Origin: Limanda limanda
Lineage: Eukaryota > Chordata > Actinopteri > Pleuronectiformes > Pleuronectidae
Assembly (NCBI RefSeq): GCF_963576545.1
Contig: NC_083655.1
Location: forward strand, 2,086,922 to 2,150,921
Reading direction: 5' to 3'
Length of the DNA: 64,000 nucleotides
Each line of letters begins with the position of its first letter. The first letter of the stretch is position 1. Position numbers and translations under genes: made by a program. The notes below the pieces were generated by a model, which searched no databases, was not told the DNA's origin, and saw only the letters and a list, made by a program, of their open reading frames with translations. Below, piece by piece: positions 22,601 to 36,949 of this stretch.

Positions 22601-23164
22601 AAGAAAACACATTAACACGATGTTTGTTTAGACAATATTTATTTCTATTTTCCCAAGCGTAACATCAGTTCAGGACACATGAATGTTTGAGAGAAGCTAG
22701 CAGAGCAGTTTGCAGAATATATGATTTATATTCAGTGAAAATGAACTGCGCTCTGAGGACTCTGGGTTTTAATCGTTCTCTTAAACAAACAATATTCCCT
22801 GTGAGCAAGAAACCAGGGTTCATGTTTTCTGCTTCTGTGCTAAAGGCTAAGAACACCTGCATAAGACATGTTTTTGGACAATCAAGCCAAAAAAACTGTT
22901 ATTAATTCTCTTTCTCATACATCCCATAGAGTCAAGGGTCTTAAAACAAAACGCTGCGGCACCGTGACACGAGTCAACACCCCCGCCTCGGACACGACAA
23001 ACAGAACGCCAGCGGGGAGCCGTGGAAACGCTGAGAGGAAAAGCGCGGGAGAGAAGATTCTCGCTGCTACCAGAGGGCGAAAGCGGAAGAGATAGAAAGA
23101 TAGAAAAAACAGGTCGTACAGGTGCGGAAGCGGAGACGAGCTTTCGGAGAGACATGCTGAGGGA

Positions 23165-23237
<73 letters not shown>

Positions 23238-24082
23238 GATTTATAATACTCTACGATCAGAAGCGGCGACAGTTGTCAAGCAGAAGAGAGAGACGGAGGA
23301 TAGAGAGAGTCAGTATCAAGCGCGGCGAGGTATACAGAGCGAGGTTAGCAGTTAGCATGCTGGCGGCACGGAGACACGTTATAGGAAGCCCAGAGACACG
23401 AGAGATCACAGGTAAAGGCCAGAGCGACAGAGCACTAATCTACAGGCTACAAGCTATACATCGGAAACACTCAAGCTATAAGTACAGGTGCTACACATAC
23501 TGTATATTTGTATATATATGTTATATATAAAGAGATATAGAGGACACGGTATATCAAACAAGCTGGATAGGCAAGGCATCGCATGCACGTGCAAAGGAAG
23601 CAAAGTCGAGCAGCAGCAGCAAGAGGTGCAACGCGTCTGGTTCTCCAGGACCACCGCTGAGATTCCTTTGTCGCTGTTTCACACCCGATGTTGTCCGTGT
23701 CACAGTGTGGACGCCGAATTTCAGTTTTCAAAAAGGAAAAATCAACAGGATCAATATTTATAGGCTCGTTAACGAACGTTAAACGAGCTTCATAGGAACA
23801 AATTGTTTCTTAAAATAACGTTTCCCTCGTGGAAAAGACCCTTGATTCTCGTCACATTCAGACCAAAGAGCTTGAAGTTACATATTTTTTCTGGAATATA
23901 ATAATTCTTTAAAACATCGACAACCATTGGACATTGCACGTTATTAGGTCATGTGTATACTGTAAAGTGCACGACCTCCCCTGCGGAGGAAAAACTAGAC
24001 AATACTGGCAAATGTATACTAAGGCAACACAGTTACAAACACACTAAGGTACACGTTGGCACATACCGTCAATTATCACGTG

Positions 24083-24124
<42 letters not shown>

Positions 24125-25980
24125 AAAGAAATAAACACAGGGCTCCAGAGTTTAAGTGGCTTTGCATATTCACGTAAAATCCAAACGTCAGAGTCTCGTC
24201 GTTCGACCGCGACTCGTTCGGTGTTTCCTGGTGAAATCTGTCGGTGTCTTTAAAGCCACTCCCTGAAACACGTTTCATGTCACACACACCAAATAATCAC
24301 ACACACACACACGCGCACACACACGCACACACACGCACACACAAAAGCCTTTTTGGACAAACAGGATGAAAATACAGGTAAATCTATATCGGAGATAGAG
24401 AAAATATGAATTACTTTACCTCACAAATAGTCTCTGGTTATACGTCTTATATACATATATGTATACACAAAGATATGTACTCAGGACATCTTGAAATACT
24501 ATTTACAATCTATGATCAAAAGTGATTGTACACTGACCGACCACGTTGAGCAAATTGTGCTTTTCTAACTAATGGAAATGCTACAGAACCTCAGGGTTCT
24601 AACCCGCCTACGATAAGCATGTAATTAACTCTGTTATATTTATTTTATTTATTTTCCCAGCTACGCTGCATTTGGTCTGGAGACTTGATTATCGTCAACA
24701 CGTGAATTCACCGTCTCTTCTGAATGTTTGCAGGGTTTTATAAGATTGGACCCACACTGGAATATATACTGTATATTGCTTGTGAATGGATTAAATCTCA
24801 GTTGCAATGCTAAGGGATGCTCTTCGTCCCCTGGTGACTTAGTGCAAGTGATGTCAGGTGGACAGTAGCTGCAGGATCTGGTGAAGGTCATCAACTTAAA
24901 CGATTATTGCCCCAGTTCAATCCTCGACCTTTCAGTTAAGTGCTTCACCCTAAAGCCCAACTAGTGATCAACCTCTCCAATATATATACGTATGTAACAG
25001 GTTTAGTTAAAGTTATCATCCTTAAGATTTAGTCCCGTTAGTTTTGGTAACGGCAAATTATGTTTTAAAGGAGATGTGTTTTGCCTTTTTCAGTTTTTCT
25101 TTCCACTTTTTCTGTTTTATGGTTTTCGTTTTGTGAATGTAATTTGCCCTAAAACAATTCCTCCCATCATAGACAATGATTTCAGGGGAGATCCAGAGAA
25201 TAACAAGCTCCACTCCTGGAAAATCTTGAGGATAATAACTTTACATGAATCTCTGATAAGTGCTGATCAATCTAACCTTAGATTATTATATCATTATTAT
25301 ATCTGAAACCATTTTGGTGACAGAAAATTGAATATATTGGAAAGATGACGCAGGATGGACCAACATCCTTTGAATTTCCTTTTCTGTTCCTTTCCTTCCG
25401 AATCCAAACAACCCTCTGCTCTTGTTGGGATTATTTTTGGAACATGTGCTGGTTCACTACAGGAGAATCACTGCGAGCAGGATGACGTGCAGATGTGAAG
25501 GCAGTTGAAGAAGCTGAGGTAAGGTGAAGTGCTTTTTTTTTTTTCAAAGTTTTCAAAGTTTTCAAAGTTAAAGTTACGATAGAACACGACCACATTTGGC
25601 ACCTAAACGACAAACTGGGCAAATGAGAGATGATTGAAAAATAAACTCTTCCTCATCGACCTATTGCACAAGCCTTTCAAATCACAAAGAAGTTACACGT
25701 AGAGTTACATCACCAACTGACACTACTCTGGGATCTACGCTACAGGAGAAGCAGACAGAAGCACTTTTACATCGCTTTGGACCAAGTGAGTCCACGGCAA
25801 AGCTACGATACATAATATATGGATACATCTGTAGGTTTTTTCTCAAATATATTCTTAAATATGTGACTTTGGAGGAAAGAGAGAGAGAGAGAGAGAAAAA
25901 GAAAAGTTTACCGGTACATTCACGACAAACAATTCATCCGTCAAGAGGGAAAAGAAGGTGAGGACGAGGAGAGACGAGTC
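22601..25980 (-). other. gad2: Probable gad2 3' UTR and downstream flank
   Basis: On the minus strand this follows the gad2 stop. I see no other gene. Minus-strand AATAAA candidates (TTTATT as written) occur near 24640-24655 and 22638-22643, so the UTR end is unresolved. The region holds (AC)n(AT)n at 23167-23236, (CA)n at 24085-24120, and a mixed (CA)n with CG interruptions at about 24297-24345. Confidence 0.35.
23167..23236. repeat. (AC)n(AT)n compound microsatellite
   Basis: About 54 bp of AC repeats pass directly into AT repeats. Confidence 0.96.
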
Positions 25981-28900
25981 TTATAGATCTTGGCCCAGGC
26001 GCTCGATCTCCTCGATAAGAAAGTCGATGTCCTCGAAGGTGGCGGCCGGGTTCGAGATCACCATGCGGAAAAAGTTGACCTTGTCCCCCTGTGGCTGGTA
26101 GCTGACCATGGTCGTCCCGTACTCCATCATCCTGGCTTTAATCACCGGAGCCACCTGGAAGATCCACACACGTCCAGAGTGAACCAACGAGGAAACAATC
26201 AGACAAAAAATAAACACAATCTTTATTCTAACTGTGGAGACGACGTCAAAACTACCGAGTGGAAATTAAATGAGGTCGCTGATGGAAAGAACTAATCTGG
26301 AGTGTTTGAAATGTCGGAGAGTAGAATTGAAGTTAATTTAATAACGCAACAGAAGTGATAAATTAAATAAAGTTATAGAAACTTTTACTTTGCTTTGCAG
26401 CCTTCAACAACACAACTTTCCCTTCGTACAAACCCACAATACAACTTGTATATTTTTAATTAAAGCTCTATACAATTGGTTGTTTTTTGATTGTATTTTG
26501 ATTGATAATTATTAGGGCTGGGCAAGTTAACTCGTTTTAATCGCGTTAACTCAAGTGATGAGTTAACTCGATTGTTTATCCGCCAATTATTTTCTTTTTT
26601 CCTGTTCTGCAGCAGTCAGCAACAGACTTTCACAAAATAAAAGCCTGACTTTCTAAATAAAACAATAAATAATCAAACCTGAGTTAATGCGAGATAAAAT
26701 AATTAATCGAGTTAACTCATCACTTGAGTTAACTCGATTGAAACGAGTTAACTTGCCCAGCCCTAATAATTATTTATCGTTAAGTTAACATCTAAGGAAT
26801 CATTTTCAGTTTCTTTTATAAATATCTGTGTGACTTTAGCAGAAGATTCAGTAACAAGTTGCCTTGACTCAAATAACCTGGAGGTCCAACATCATCTAAA
26901 AGGAATTTTAATATATATAAACTTATAGATACTTTATTGATCCCGGAGGGAAATAAAATGTAATAACTGAGGAGCTATAGGAAGTTCCTGAAGGACTAAG
27001 AGTTGGTTTGAATTTCACTTGTGTTATTCCAGTCTGCTGGAGAAGTTAATCCTACATAGAGGTTCCTATAGCAGCGTGTGACCCTCCTCATCACAGAATC
27101 AGTCATTTCTGCTTAATGTCTTTCAGGTGTCGCGCTGCAGCCGACCGCTCTGGAAAATAACCAGTCAGCAGCTGCAGGTTTCCCTCTAATCCGTCTTTTC
27201 CAGTTCGGACCAGAAACGACTCGGCCTCTTGTGTCAGAGTCTGAGTAGAAGAGGAATCCGGTCGGATCCTCCGGCCGCTGAAGCCCGATGACACTGCTCT
27301 TTCAAACCTCTCCATGCAGCGGATTATGAGAAAGATGTGACCGGCAGAGAGGAGTGGGGGGGGGGCTCTTTTGTATGGCCAACTGTTTGTCCTAATTGTC
27401 AATTAGTGGACCCCGGCCGCTGAGGGACCCTCTGAATGGCCGTCACCTCAGCTAAGTGAATAACCTCCCTCCCTCCCTCCCAGTCTGCAGTGCGATATCT
27501 CCTCTCTGTCACACTTTTAAACCCGTTTTCAAAAGTAGTTTTTTGTGTTACTGATCGTCTTTGTCGTCCCTAATGAGGAGGACATGTACCGGTCAGGCTG
27601 GATGTGAGGGAGAAAGGTTTGTAGGCCACGTGAAAGATGGGTTTTTCTTTCTCAGTCGACGCTGCGTCTTATCTGCGCTCACCCACCTTGTGCAAGTGTT
27701 TCTTTCTCTCCTCTTTGTCCTCCATGTAGCGGATCCCAGGAGGGAGGTACCAGAAGCAGACGTTGGTGTGTTGAGGCTGCGGAGACGCACAGTCGACACG
27801 AGTCACAGTCACACAAGAGCAAACACGTGCATGTGCACAGCAGGGGAAGCAATTTGTGTTACGTGCAATCACATCATCACGGAAACAGAGCAGATCAGTA
27901 TCACGGTAAAACAGTTAAAATAAATATTTAAACATTAGTACAGCACAAAAACTCATACTGGAGAACTGCCTGGGCAAAGCAGGCGATAGGTTCGGGCCCA
28001 GAGCAGAGAGGCCCCCCCGAGAACAGCTGATTACGTTCATTCACTCTAACAGCAATTAAGAACCCCTGTAAATTCTATAAACGGCTCTGTAGAGACTAGG
28101 AGACATGTAACAAGGCCCCACGGCACCAACCAATGATTGGATGAGGTTTCTTCCAGTCTGTGTTTCCAGCCTCACACAGGCTCCTCCTCCTCCTCCTCCT
28201 CTTCTCAGATATTCTCTACGTGTCTGGAAATCATTCACACCCCCAGAGGAGCAGCCGTGCACAGCGTCCTGGTTTCTACGGTCGAGCTGGTTCGATGCTC
28301 GTATATTCAGCAGCAGATTGATGTCAGGGTTTAATGGGAGCCACAGACTCGTGAGCACCTGGGCCGCTGCCCGGAGCACTTGGCGTTTTCCCATCAGCCC
28401 TCTGGGTTACGATGCTTTAAGCCTTTTGTGGCTCAGCAGAAAAAACAACCAGACTTGAGACATAAAGACTCTCGTCATAAAACGACTCCCAGTGTCCGAG
28501 CAGGAGAGTTTTTCAGCTTAATAACCCGTCGCACCCGCACGTGTTTGTGTCGTGGAGCTCTGCCTGGTGGACGATCTTTCAGCCTCCGTGCCATTCATAT
28601 GCAGATGAGCAATCACAGGCCATTATGCTATTCATTAAACATAATAGCAGCACATTATACTGGCAGCCAGAGGTAAAAATGGCATTCAGCCGACACAAAG
28701 CGGGAGCGGCGCTGCGTGCCAATCAAGTCTCCCAGCATGCAACTGGACAGAGAGAGGTGGAAGCAGCAGTGAGGACTGAGCTGCTGACGTACCGTCCCGT
28801 TGAAGATCATCTCGTATCCTTCTCGGTCCTTGATCTTGTTGTACAGATAATCCGACAGCTCCAGACACTTGTCAATCTGAGCCTCGAACCCGATGGTGCC

Positions 28901-31900
28901 CTGTGAGGGAGAAGATCCACATCTCTTCAGTCCGTTCAAATCCTGGATTTCACTTAAAATTGTTACTGCAGATCAAGATGTGGATCCAGGATTTATTTTC
29001 ACTATCGAGTTTTTCCATTTTTCTACTACAAGACAACATCCTTGCGTTTATATTATTTAATAACATGGACTTATATGGTTCTATCTGCATTGTGATTGGT
29101 TTAAAAAACTTCAGCTTCAACCTTTTCACATCTTAAATAATAAACTGATAGAGAATCTCTATTGCATTTTTCAAATTTTGACTGGCAGGCTGAGTTCTAC
29201 GCTTCTCTCTGTTTAACCAGGGCAGAAAAGTAGGTCATCGGTTTTGGAGGAGAAAACAGTTTAGTCTTTTAAGTGATTTAGTTTTAAATAAATAAAATGA
29301 GAATATTAATTTAGATAAAAGATAGTTGGCAACAAGCACAAATCCAGAAACGTGTTTTAACGTAGACACAAAGACCTTCATGTATGTCAAAAGGTTAATT
29401 TGAATTTGTGAATTTGACCTTGAACGCAATAAGAAAAAGCTTCTCCACGAATTTCTATTCATTTTAAGATAGAAGATAGAATATTTGACATTGTCGGGCT
29501 AATCAAATAATGTGGTTCAGAATAGTTTGAACTCAAGAAATGGAGGGAGTTATATCAGCTGCTGAAAATGTCTTTACAAAAACAAAAACTCTAAGCTTTT
29601 TGAAATCCTCTGTGGCTTCCTGTTGTTTTACAGAAACTGAGACAAGATGTTTATCAGCTCAACAGCAGCTCCTCTCACCTTGGCCCTCCACATGAGCCAC
29701 AGCTTGAAGATGTCCACGTGGCGTCCACACTGCAGCGCCTTGTCCCCGGTGTCGTAGGACAGGTCGTACTGTTTGTCCTGCTGGAACAGGTAGCAGGCGT
29801 GCATCTGGTTGCAGTTCTGCATCAAACCCTGAGGACGGATCACAGCCACGGCCACGGTTACATGTTGTGAATCAACAAAATAAAACTCAATGGTCCTGTG
29901 TAGGGTTGCAAAGGGGCGGAAAGTTTCCGGTAAATTTCCGGAAAGTTTCCGGAAACTTTCCACGGGAATATTAAGCTCGGGAATTTTGGGAATTTTGAAA
30001 AAAAAAAAACTACGCAAATTAAACGCTGAGCAATAAAAACATCATTCAAAACTCTATTTTAAAGATGTATGGAACGTTGAGTTTCAAGCCTCCACTGTGC
30101 ATTCTTCCATCACATGCACAGATAACTCCCAGCATGCTTCACTCTACAGCAGGACTACTGAGGCCTGCTGTAGAGTGCAGGACTAGTCAGGTAAGTTTCC
30201 ATGATATTACTGGGAAAATATATTAGCATGCTGATTGAGGATTGTTCATCTGTTCATCTAGACTATTTCCATTCATTTATCCATCAATTGTAAAATATGT
30301 TTACAGGCTATTCCAATTGTTTGGCTAACTATTTATATCTCTGGCATTGCATTAGTGTTTTTTTACAAACTTTTTTCTCATCTTATTCTACAGAACAATG
30401 CCACGTGCACTCTCTCATGTGTGGAGACATTTCACCTCATCCAATGTAGAAGGAAAGGCTGTGTACATTTGCAAATACTGAGCAAAGACCTATGTTAAGA
30501 ATGACACAACGATGCAGAAGCATATAGTCAAGTGCCCAAAGTTTCCTCAGGGCTCAAATCAGCCTATGACACAACAAAATGTTTATATTTATGTCTCTAT
30601 ATGACAAGGTAAATACAGTTAGTATAAATTACCCACAACATTTCCAGTTTATTCCCGTTAATTCCCGTTAATTCCCGATAATTCTCGTTAATTCCCGTAT
30701 ATTCCCGTTAATTCCCGTATATTCCCGTTAATTCCCATGGAAAGTTTCCAACTTTGAATATTCCTGGAATTTTGCAACCCTAGTCCTGTGAGCTGTGTTA
30801 GCGGACGTACCTCCTCTCGGATCAGCAGGGCCGAACACTGCAGAGGGACCGACATCATTTTGTGTGGGTTCCATGTGACTGAATTAGCTCTGCAGTTAAA
30901 AAAAAAACAACACAAACCATAATGCGTCATTATGTCAAACCCTCATCAGCTTCTTATGTTTGTGTTTCCACAGAGAAAGAAGGAAAAACTCGCCTGTCGA
31001 CTCCGTCCAGCTTCCACCTGTGTTTCCTGGACATGAGCAGACTTCCTCCCCATGCACCCTGACACACAAACACACACACGACACAGGGAAAACACATTAA
31101 GGTTGTGAGTCTGTAAGTATGAACATGAACACAACATGTTCTGTACAAGATGTTTTGTACTCCACAGATAAACCTGCCACTGCTCTCTAGTGGTCAAACT
31201 GTGTAATGGAGACCCCCTGACTTCCTGACAGTTTCCTTGTTTCATTTGGTGCAGATCCTGATACAAATACATATTCAGTTTATTATATCAGAGGAATGTT
31301 GGGTCTTGTATCTGTTCTAGTTTAAGAAAAATGTGTTTGTCTTCCTTTTTATCACAGGAAGTTTCAGTTTTGCATAATCTAAAAATCCATAAAAAGCTGC
31401 ATGTCAATATGTGGATGTTTAATGTCCCATAACTGTTAAAAGAGAACAGCATCTCCTCATAAAGTTCACTATTTACAGTTAAAAAGGCCACAAAACGCAC
31501 ACATTTGTGTAGGAGCTGCGTCCACAAACACACAAAGACCCACCACATGTTTACAGACAACATCATCATCATGTGCCACAAACAGGACGTGGTCTTTCCC
31601 CGTCTGAGCGAGAGGAAGAGGAGGAGGACGAGGCCGCCTCCCTCTCCTAATAGATGTGTCCCCCCCCCCGTCAGGGCTAAATCACCTTCATTAATAGACG
31701 CTTCACTGAGAGAGGCCATGATGGGAGGGAGATGATTTACAGCCTCTGCTCCAGTTTTTCTAATCTCCAGTGTTAGATGGGAAACGGCCGGCTCCTATCT
31801 GGGTCAACCGCAGGCAGTTAGAGGCCAGACAGACCAAATAGATTTGTCAGACTCTCGGGTGAGCTCTGTGTCTTCTGTGTGTTCCTTCACTGAAGTCCTG

Positions 31901-34414
31901 AGATCTCACGTGTGTGTGTGTGTGTGTGGATTTCTGCTTATTCTACTCACGTCCACATGCATCCAGATGTTGTGCTTTTTGCAGATGTCCGAAATGGGGA
32001 TGAGCGGGTCGAAGGCTCCGTACACGGTGGTTCCAGCGGTGGCGCTCACAAAGAAAGGAACGAAACCCTGCGTGAACACAGACACACACATGAAGCGATG
32101 CACCCCCCCACCTCGTCCCTGTGGCTGAGGGGATTCAGTGGAGTGTGAATGTGTGTGTGGAGAACACGTTACCTTCTGCTTGGCCTCCAGTATTTTCCTC
32201 TCAAGGTCTTCTGGGATCAGTTTACCGCTGTGGGAACACAACACTTGTTTACTGGGTTGTTTGTGAAATTAATTGATTGAGAATATTTAAATTATGGCTG
32301 GAAAAACTTTACGTCTCGTCGACTTTGATGCAGATGACACTTTCAGTCCCGATGCCGAGAGCCGCTGCTCCTTTCTTGATGGAAAAATGGCTCTGAAAGA
32401 TACCAGGGACAAATCAGTGTGACGCCACATCACAGGAGGATTTAAACAGATTCAGTCATAATCATAAAAAGGGTTCGGCTGCTTTTTCTAGATTTGGAGA
32501 AGCTCTTTGACGTCTCATTCCATAAAGCATCTAAAATATATCGGTGATCAGTATCAGACACGTTTTGATTATCTGCGGATCTTATTCCTACGTGTTCGGA
32601 GGTGAACGCCACCAGTCGGGGAACAGCTGACATTCCTTTCTCCTTCACTTCAGGGAACATCTTGAAGCGGGCCAACAGCATGGCGTACATGTTGGAAATA
32701 GCACCACCTAGAGGACAGAGAGGGTCTCGGTGATTTATCAACGTCGGCCCCACATCACAGAAAGGCCTCATGGGAGTGACGCTGGGTTCCTGACTCTCTT
32801 TAAAATTAAGAAACAACAACAAAGACTGAAATCTTTTGTTTGCAGCGTCCAACGTCACAGCTGCACGTTCCACGGGGGCCTCAGCCAATCACAGCCTGAC
32901 ATTTAACTCTGCAGTGATTGGTCCTCATCATGTGACGACCACAAATACGCACGGGAGGAATTCAATACTGGGGCCTTGGCGAGGTGGGGGGGGCCGAAGT
33001 TGGGGGAATTATTCTATGCTAATTGGCTTTGAAATGAGTTCCATCCACATCATCAAAATGCAAATCGACACATTGCAGCACTGACACACACACACACACA
33101 CACACACAGACACACACACAGCCAGTTCCATTTGCAATGAAACAGTGGGGGTGCTGGGGGGGGGGGGCGTCGCCTCACACATGCTAACGTACCAGGAGAG
33201 AAGATGCCGTCCCCTCGTCCGTCCGTCCAGCCGATGATCTCCCTCATCTTCTTCAGAGTGACGTACTCCAGCAGCACGAAGACAGGAGCCACCTCGTAGG
33301 TGAACCTGCGTCACACAAGGGACGCCACGTGGCGCCGGTTACACAAAACACGCCATGACTCATCAGCCCAGAAAAACTAACATTCTCCTCAGTTATTTTC
33401 CCTCTGCAGTTTGTGTGTTTCAGGACATGGAGGAAGTGTTTTAAAGTCTGGAAGGATGAAAACACAATATTTTTCTAAAAGAGCAAAACGATTTGCAGAC
33501 GTGGCGAATGCAGGAAGGAAATGGCCGCCTTCTGATATCTGATCGGCCCCTGGAGGGCCCCTGTCCTGGCAGTACTTGTAAAAAGAAATTAATAAATGTT
33601 AATTTGTATTTTCTAAGCTGTTTTGAAGTCCACAATGTGCTCGAAACAGGAAACAAGGCCTCAATCAGGACGGATGTTGGACATATAATTGGTACCTTCA
33701 TGTAAACTGTGGCCCCTAATTTAGAAAAATCCCAGATTTGATCGATAATACGCACATGAATGTGAAAGTATATGTTCGTTAATGTTTCGGATAACACAAT
33801 AAACAAAGTGCAACACCACAACATTGGCAAACTGCAATTATTGACATTAATATGCACAGAGAACGTGGAACCTGAGCAGCACACACACATGTAATGACTC
33901 TTTGGGTCATAGGGTTTATAGGATTTACTTTTCCTTTCCTTACACCCTGAAGTCAACATGTCCGACTCATATATTCTCCATGTTGTACAGTAGCTGCACA
34001 TTTTCATCCCTGCTGCATTTACCACAAAGTACATTTCCAGTATGTTCCTGCTGACACATTTCTCTACGAGTCCACGGTGTGTCAGCTGCTCTCATTTTTA
34101 AAAACCCACTTGTCAACGTGAGGTTTCTGTTTCAGCGTCTCACGGTTGCCGAGGCCGACGCTCGCCCGGCCTTTATCTCACCAAAAAACACACGCACGGT
34201 GAAATTAGCTCCAGATTAGTTTGAATTTAATTTCAGAGCTAATTTTCTCCCCTTGAATCCCCACAGGGACAAGAGGGGAGGGAGGTGGGGGGGAGTAAAG
34301 AGGGGAGGGCAAGGGGGGGTGGGGTCTGCCTTTTCATTTCAACCCTTTTCATTTGGAATGATTGAGTGAACAAAAAGGGGAGGGGGGAGAAAAACGCTGC
34401 TATCAGCCACTGCA

Positions 34415-34448
<34 letters not shown>

Positions 34449-34649
34449 AAATGGAATCCATTGTCATCGTCATTATCACCATTTAACATCGTGATGAGCC
34501 GGGCGGCGCACACTCACATGTTGGTGTTGGCGGTGGATGTGAGCCAATCAGCTGCCAGGCCCACCATGTCTAATCCTGTGGAGAGCTGATTGAAGTACCT
34601 GGGGTGGGCTGGGTGGAGAGAGAGAGAGAGAGGAGGCAGAGGGTGTGAG

Positions 34650-34690
<41 letters not shown>

Positions 34691-36898
34691 GTCTTATCTG
34701 CAGGCAGGACACAGCAATTGAAATATGCTTCCCCCCCCCCCCTGTGTGCGTTTATGCTGAGTTTGTGCAGCAGCAGCAGAGACGTTTACAATCATCTACT
34801 TGAAATGATGGAAAACGTGGTGCATTGTGGGGAATGTAGGAAACAATCTGAGTTTATCCACCTTTGTTTTAGGCCGAGAAGCTTCTAGAATTAATTCTGT
34901 TTCCTTAACACATGTATTTTTTTTTTTTTTTTACAGATTTAAGTGTAAATATATATAAAACAGAACTGCACAACATCTCCTGTCATTGGCTGCTTATTCA
35001 CACATAGATACTTAATAATAATATTATAAAACAAACATATTTCTTCATAGGAGGCAACACATAACAATAAATAGCCTCATACTTATAAACATATAATTAT
35101 TCTTATATCTGCATGTGTTATAAACTGTTTAGTTCAAATTATATTAAAAGCACCTCATTAATTGCGAGGGTTTGAGGGGAAGCGATAAAACCACAAAATA
35201 GAGCAGACATGGATCTTTGATACACAAATGTTTTTTGATCATTCTCTAGATCTGATAAATATCAAAGATCAACATCAAAGATTGGTATTTTTATAGATTA
35301 GCATCAATCAATAACAACATTATTATTATAAATACTATTCACTTAGATATGACTTAAATTTCCTTATATCTGCTGTAAACTGTTTAAAGTTTTTTTAAAT
35401 CTGCTAAATTGTGCAGGTTCGAGTAAAACGTTAAAACAGATAAGAAATGTGATATAAAGAAAGAAGAAGAAAGTATGTCTGGTGGTGTGAAATCCATCCT
35501 GCTGCTGTGTGTGTGTGTGTCTGCAGTCATGAGACCATGACTGAGGCCTGCTTCTTATCATTATTATGATTATTATAAGTCTCAGATTTACTGCGTCACT
35601 GGTCTTACTGGTCTGAGGCTCATGGAGGAACAAAACCAGTATAGATTTTTTATTCTCACACCTTATTTACCACCCACCACACCCTGGTCATGAAGCTGAT
35701 CCTTCACTGTTGGTTTCTTTGTTTTATTCTCTTTCGTATATTTAATATCAATAAAAACTGATATTGATCTTTCCATGACAAGTAGATTTATTGTGTTATA
35801 ATAATTGTTTTTTTGCTGTATTGTTTACGATTAAAATGATTAAATATTATACATATATTTGATTAAATAAGATGTTAAGCTTCTATATATATGAATTTGG
35901 ACGTGTTTTGCACATCAGGCCACATTTCAGGCCTGTTCCGCCTCAACGACAAAAAGATGCAGCTTTGAAAAAAAAAAGAGGGTGTGTCCTGTATTATAAA
36001 TCATGCATTCTGCAGATCACTATAATCCAGATGTGTCCCCTGTAGTCCAGCTGCTGTCCTACCTGTCTTGATGGCGTACTTGAGGGTGGCCCGGCAGCTG
36101 ACCAGGATGTCGTCCAGATTCGCCGGCTCGCCCTGCAGCTCCCAGTTGTTCATCTGCAGCAGCTCGTTGGGATAATGGAAGTCGATCACTTTCGTTTCGC
36201 GGTCGAACGACTCCACGATGTAGGCCAGTAAAATATCCACCACCTCCTGCAGGAAGGTCATCGTCTTGGCGTCACCGTCCATGGCAGGTAACAGGTCTGG
36301 AGAGAATACAAGACGAATTAAATAATAAAACATCTGCAAAGGGAGACATTTTGTGATTCCAGCTCCTGCAAATCACACATGTGTCTGGGTGGTTTTTTAT
36401 TTGTCATGCACTTGTGTGTGTTCAGGCCTTAAAATGGCGCTACGAGTCGAATTTTATTTTGAAATCCTCCCGCAGGCCATCAACCATAGAAAAAAACATT
36501 TTATTTTATATTAAACAGGCCATGGAGGACGTTAAGGACACGTTCTGCCTTTGGAACGAAGCTCAGATCAGATTCTGCTGAAGGTGACCTCTCTGGAATC
36601 TAGTCCACCGCTCGCACATATTCAACAATATTAAATCTGGATATCTGCATTTTAATTCCATGCGTAAAACAGTCAATCAGTTGATTAAATCTAATTTTCC
36701 GTGCAGGCCTATAACACGTATTTTAATGCAATTTAAACACATTTAATTCTGTTTTATTTAGGGACAGAATATTCGCAAAAATGCCTGTTCATCCAGATGT
36801 TTTTTATTCATTCAAGAAGAATAACAATAACAAAAGATTTCTGGTGTTTTATCGCGACATTGGATAAATGCAGCTCGTCCATGCGGGGCCATGCATGC

Positions 36899-36949
<51 letters not shown>

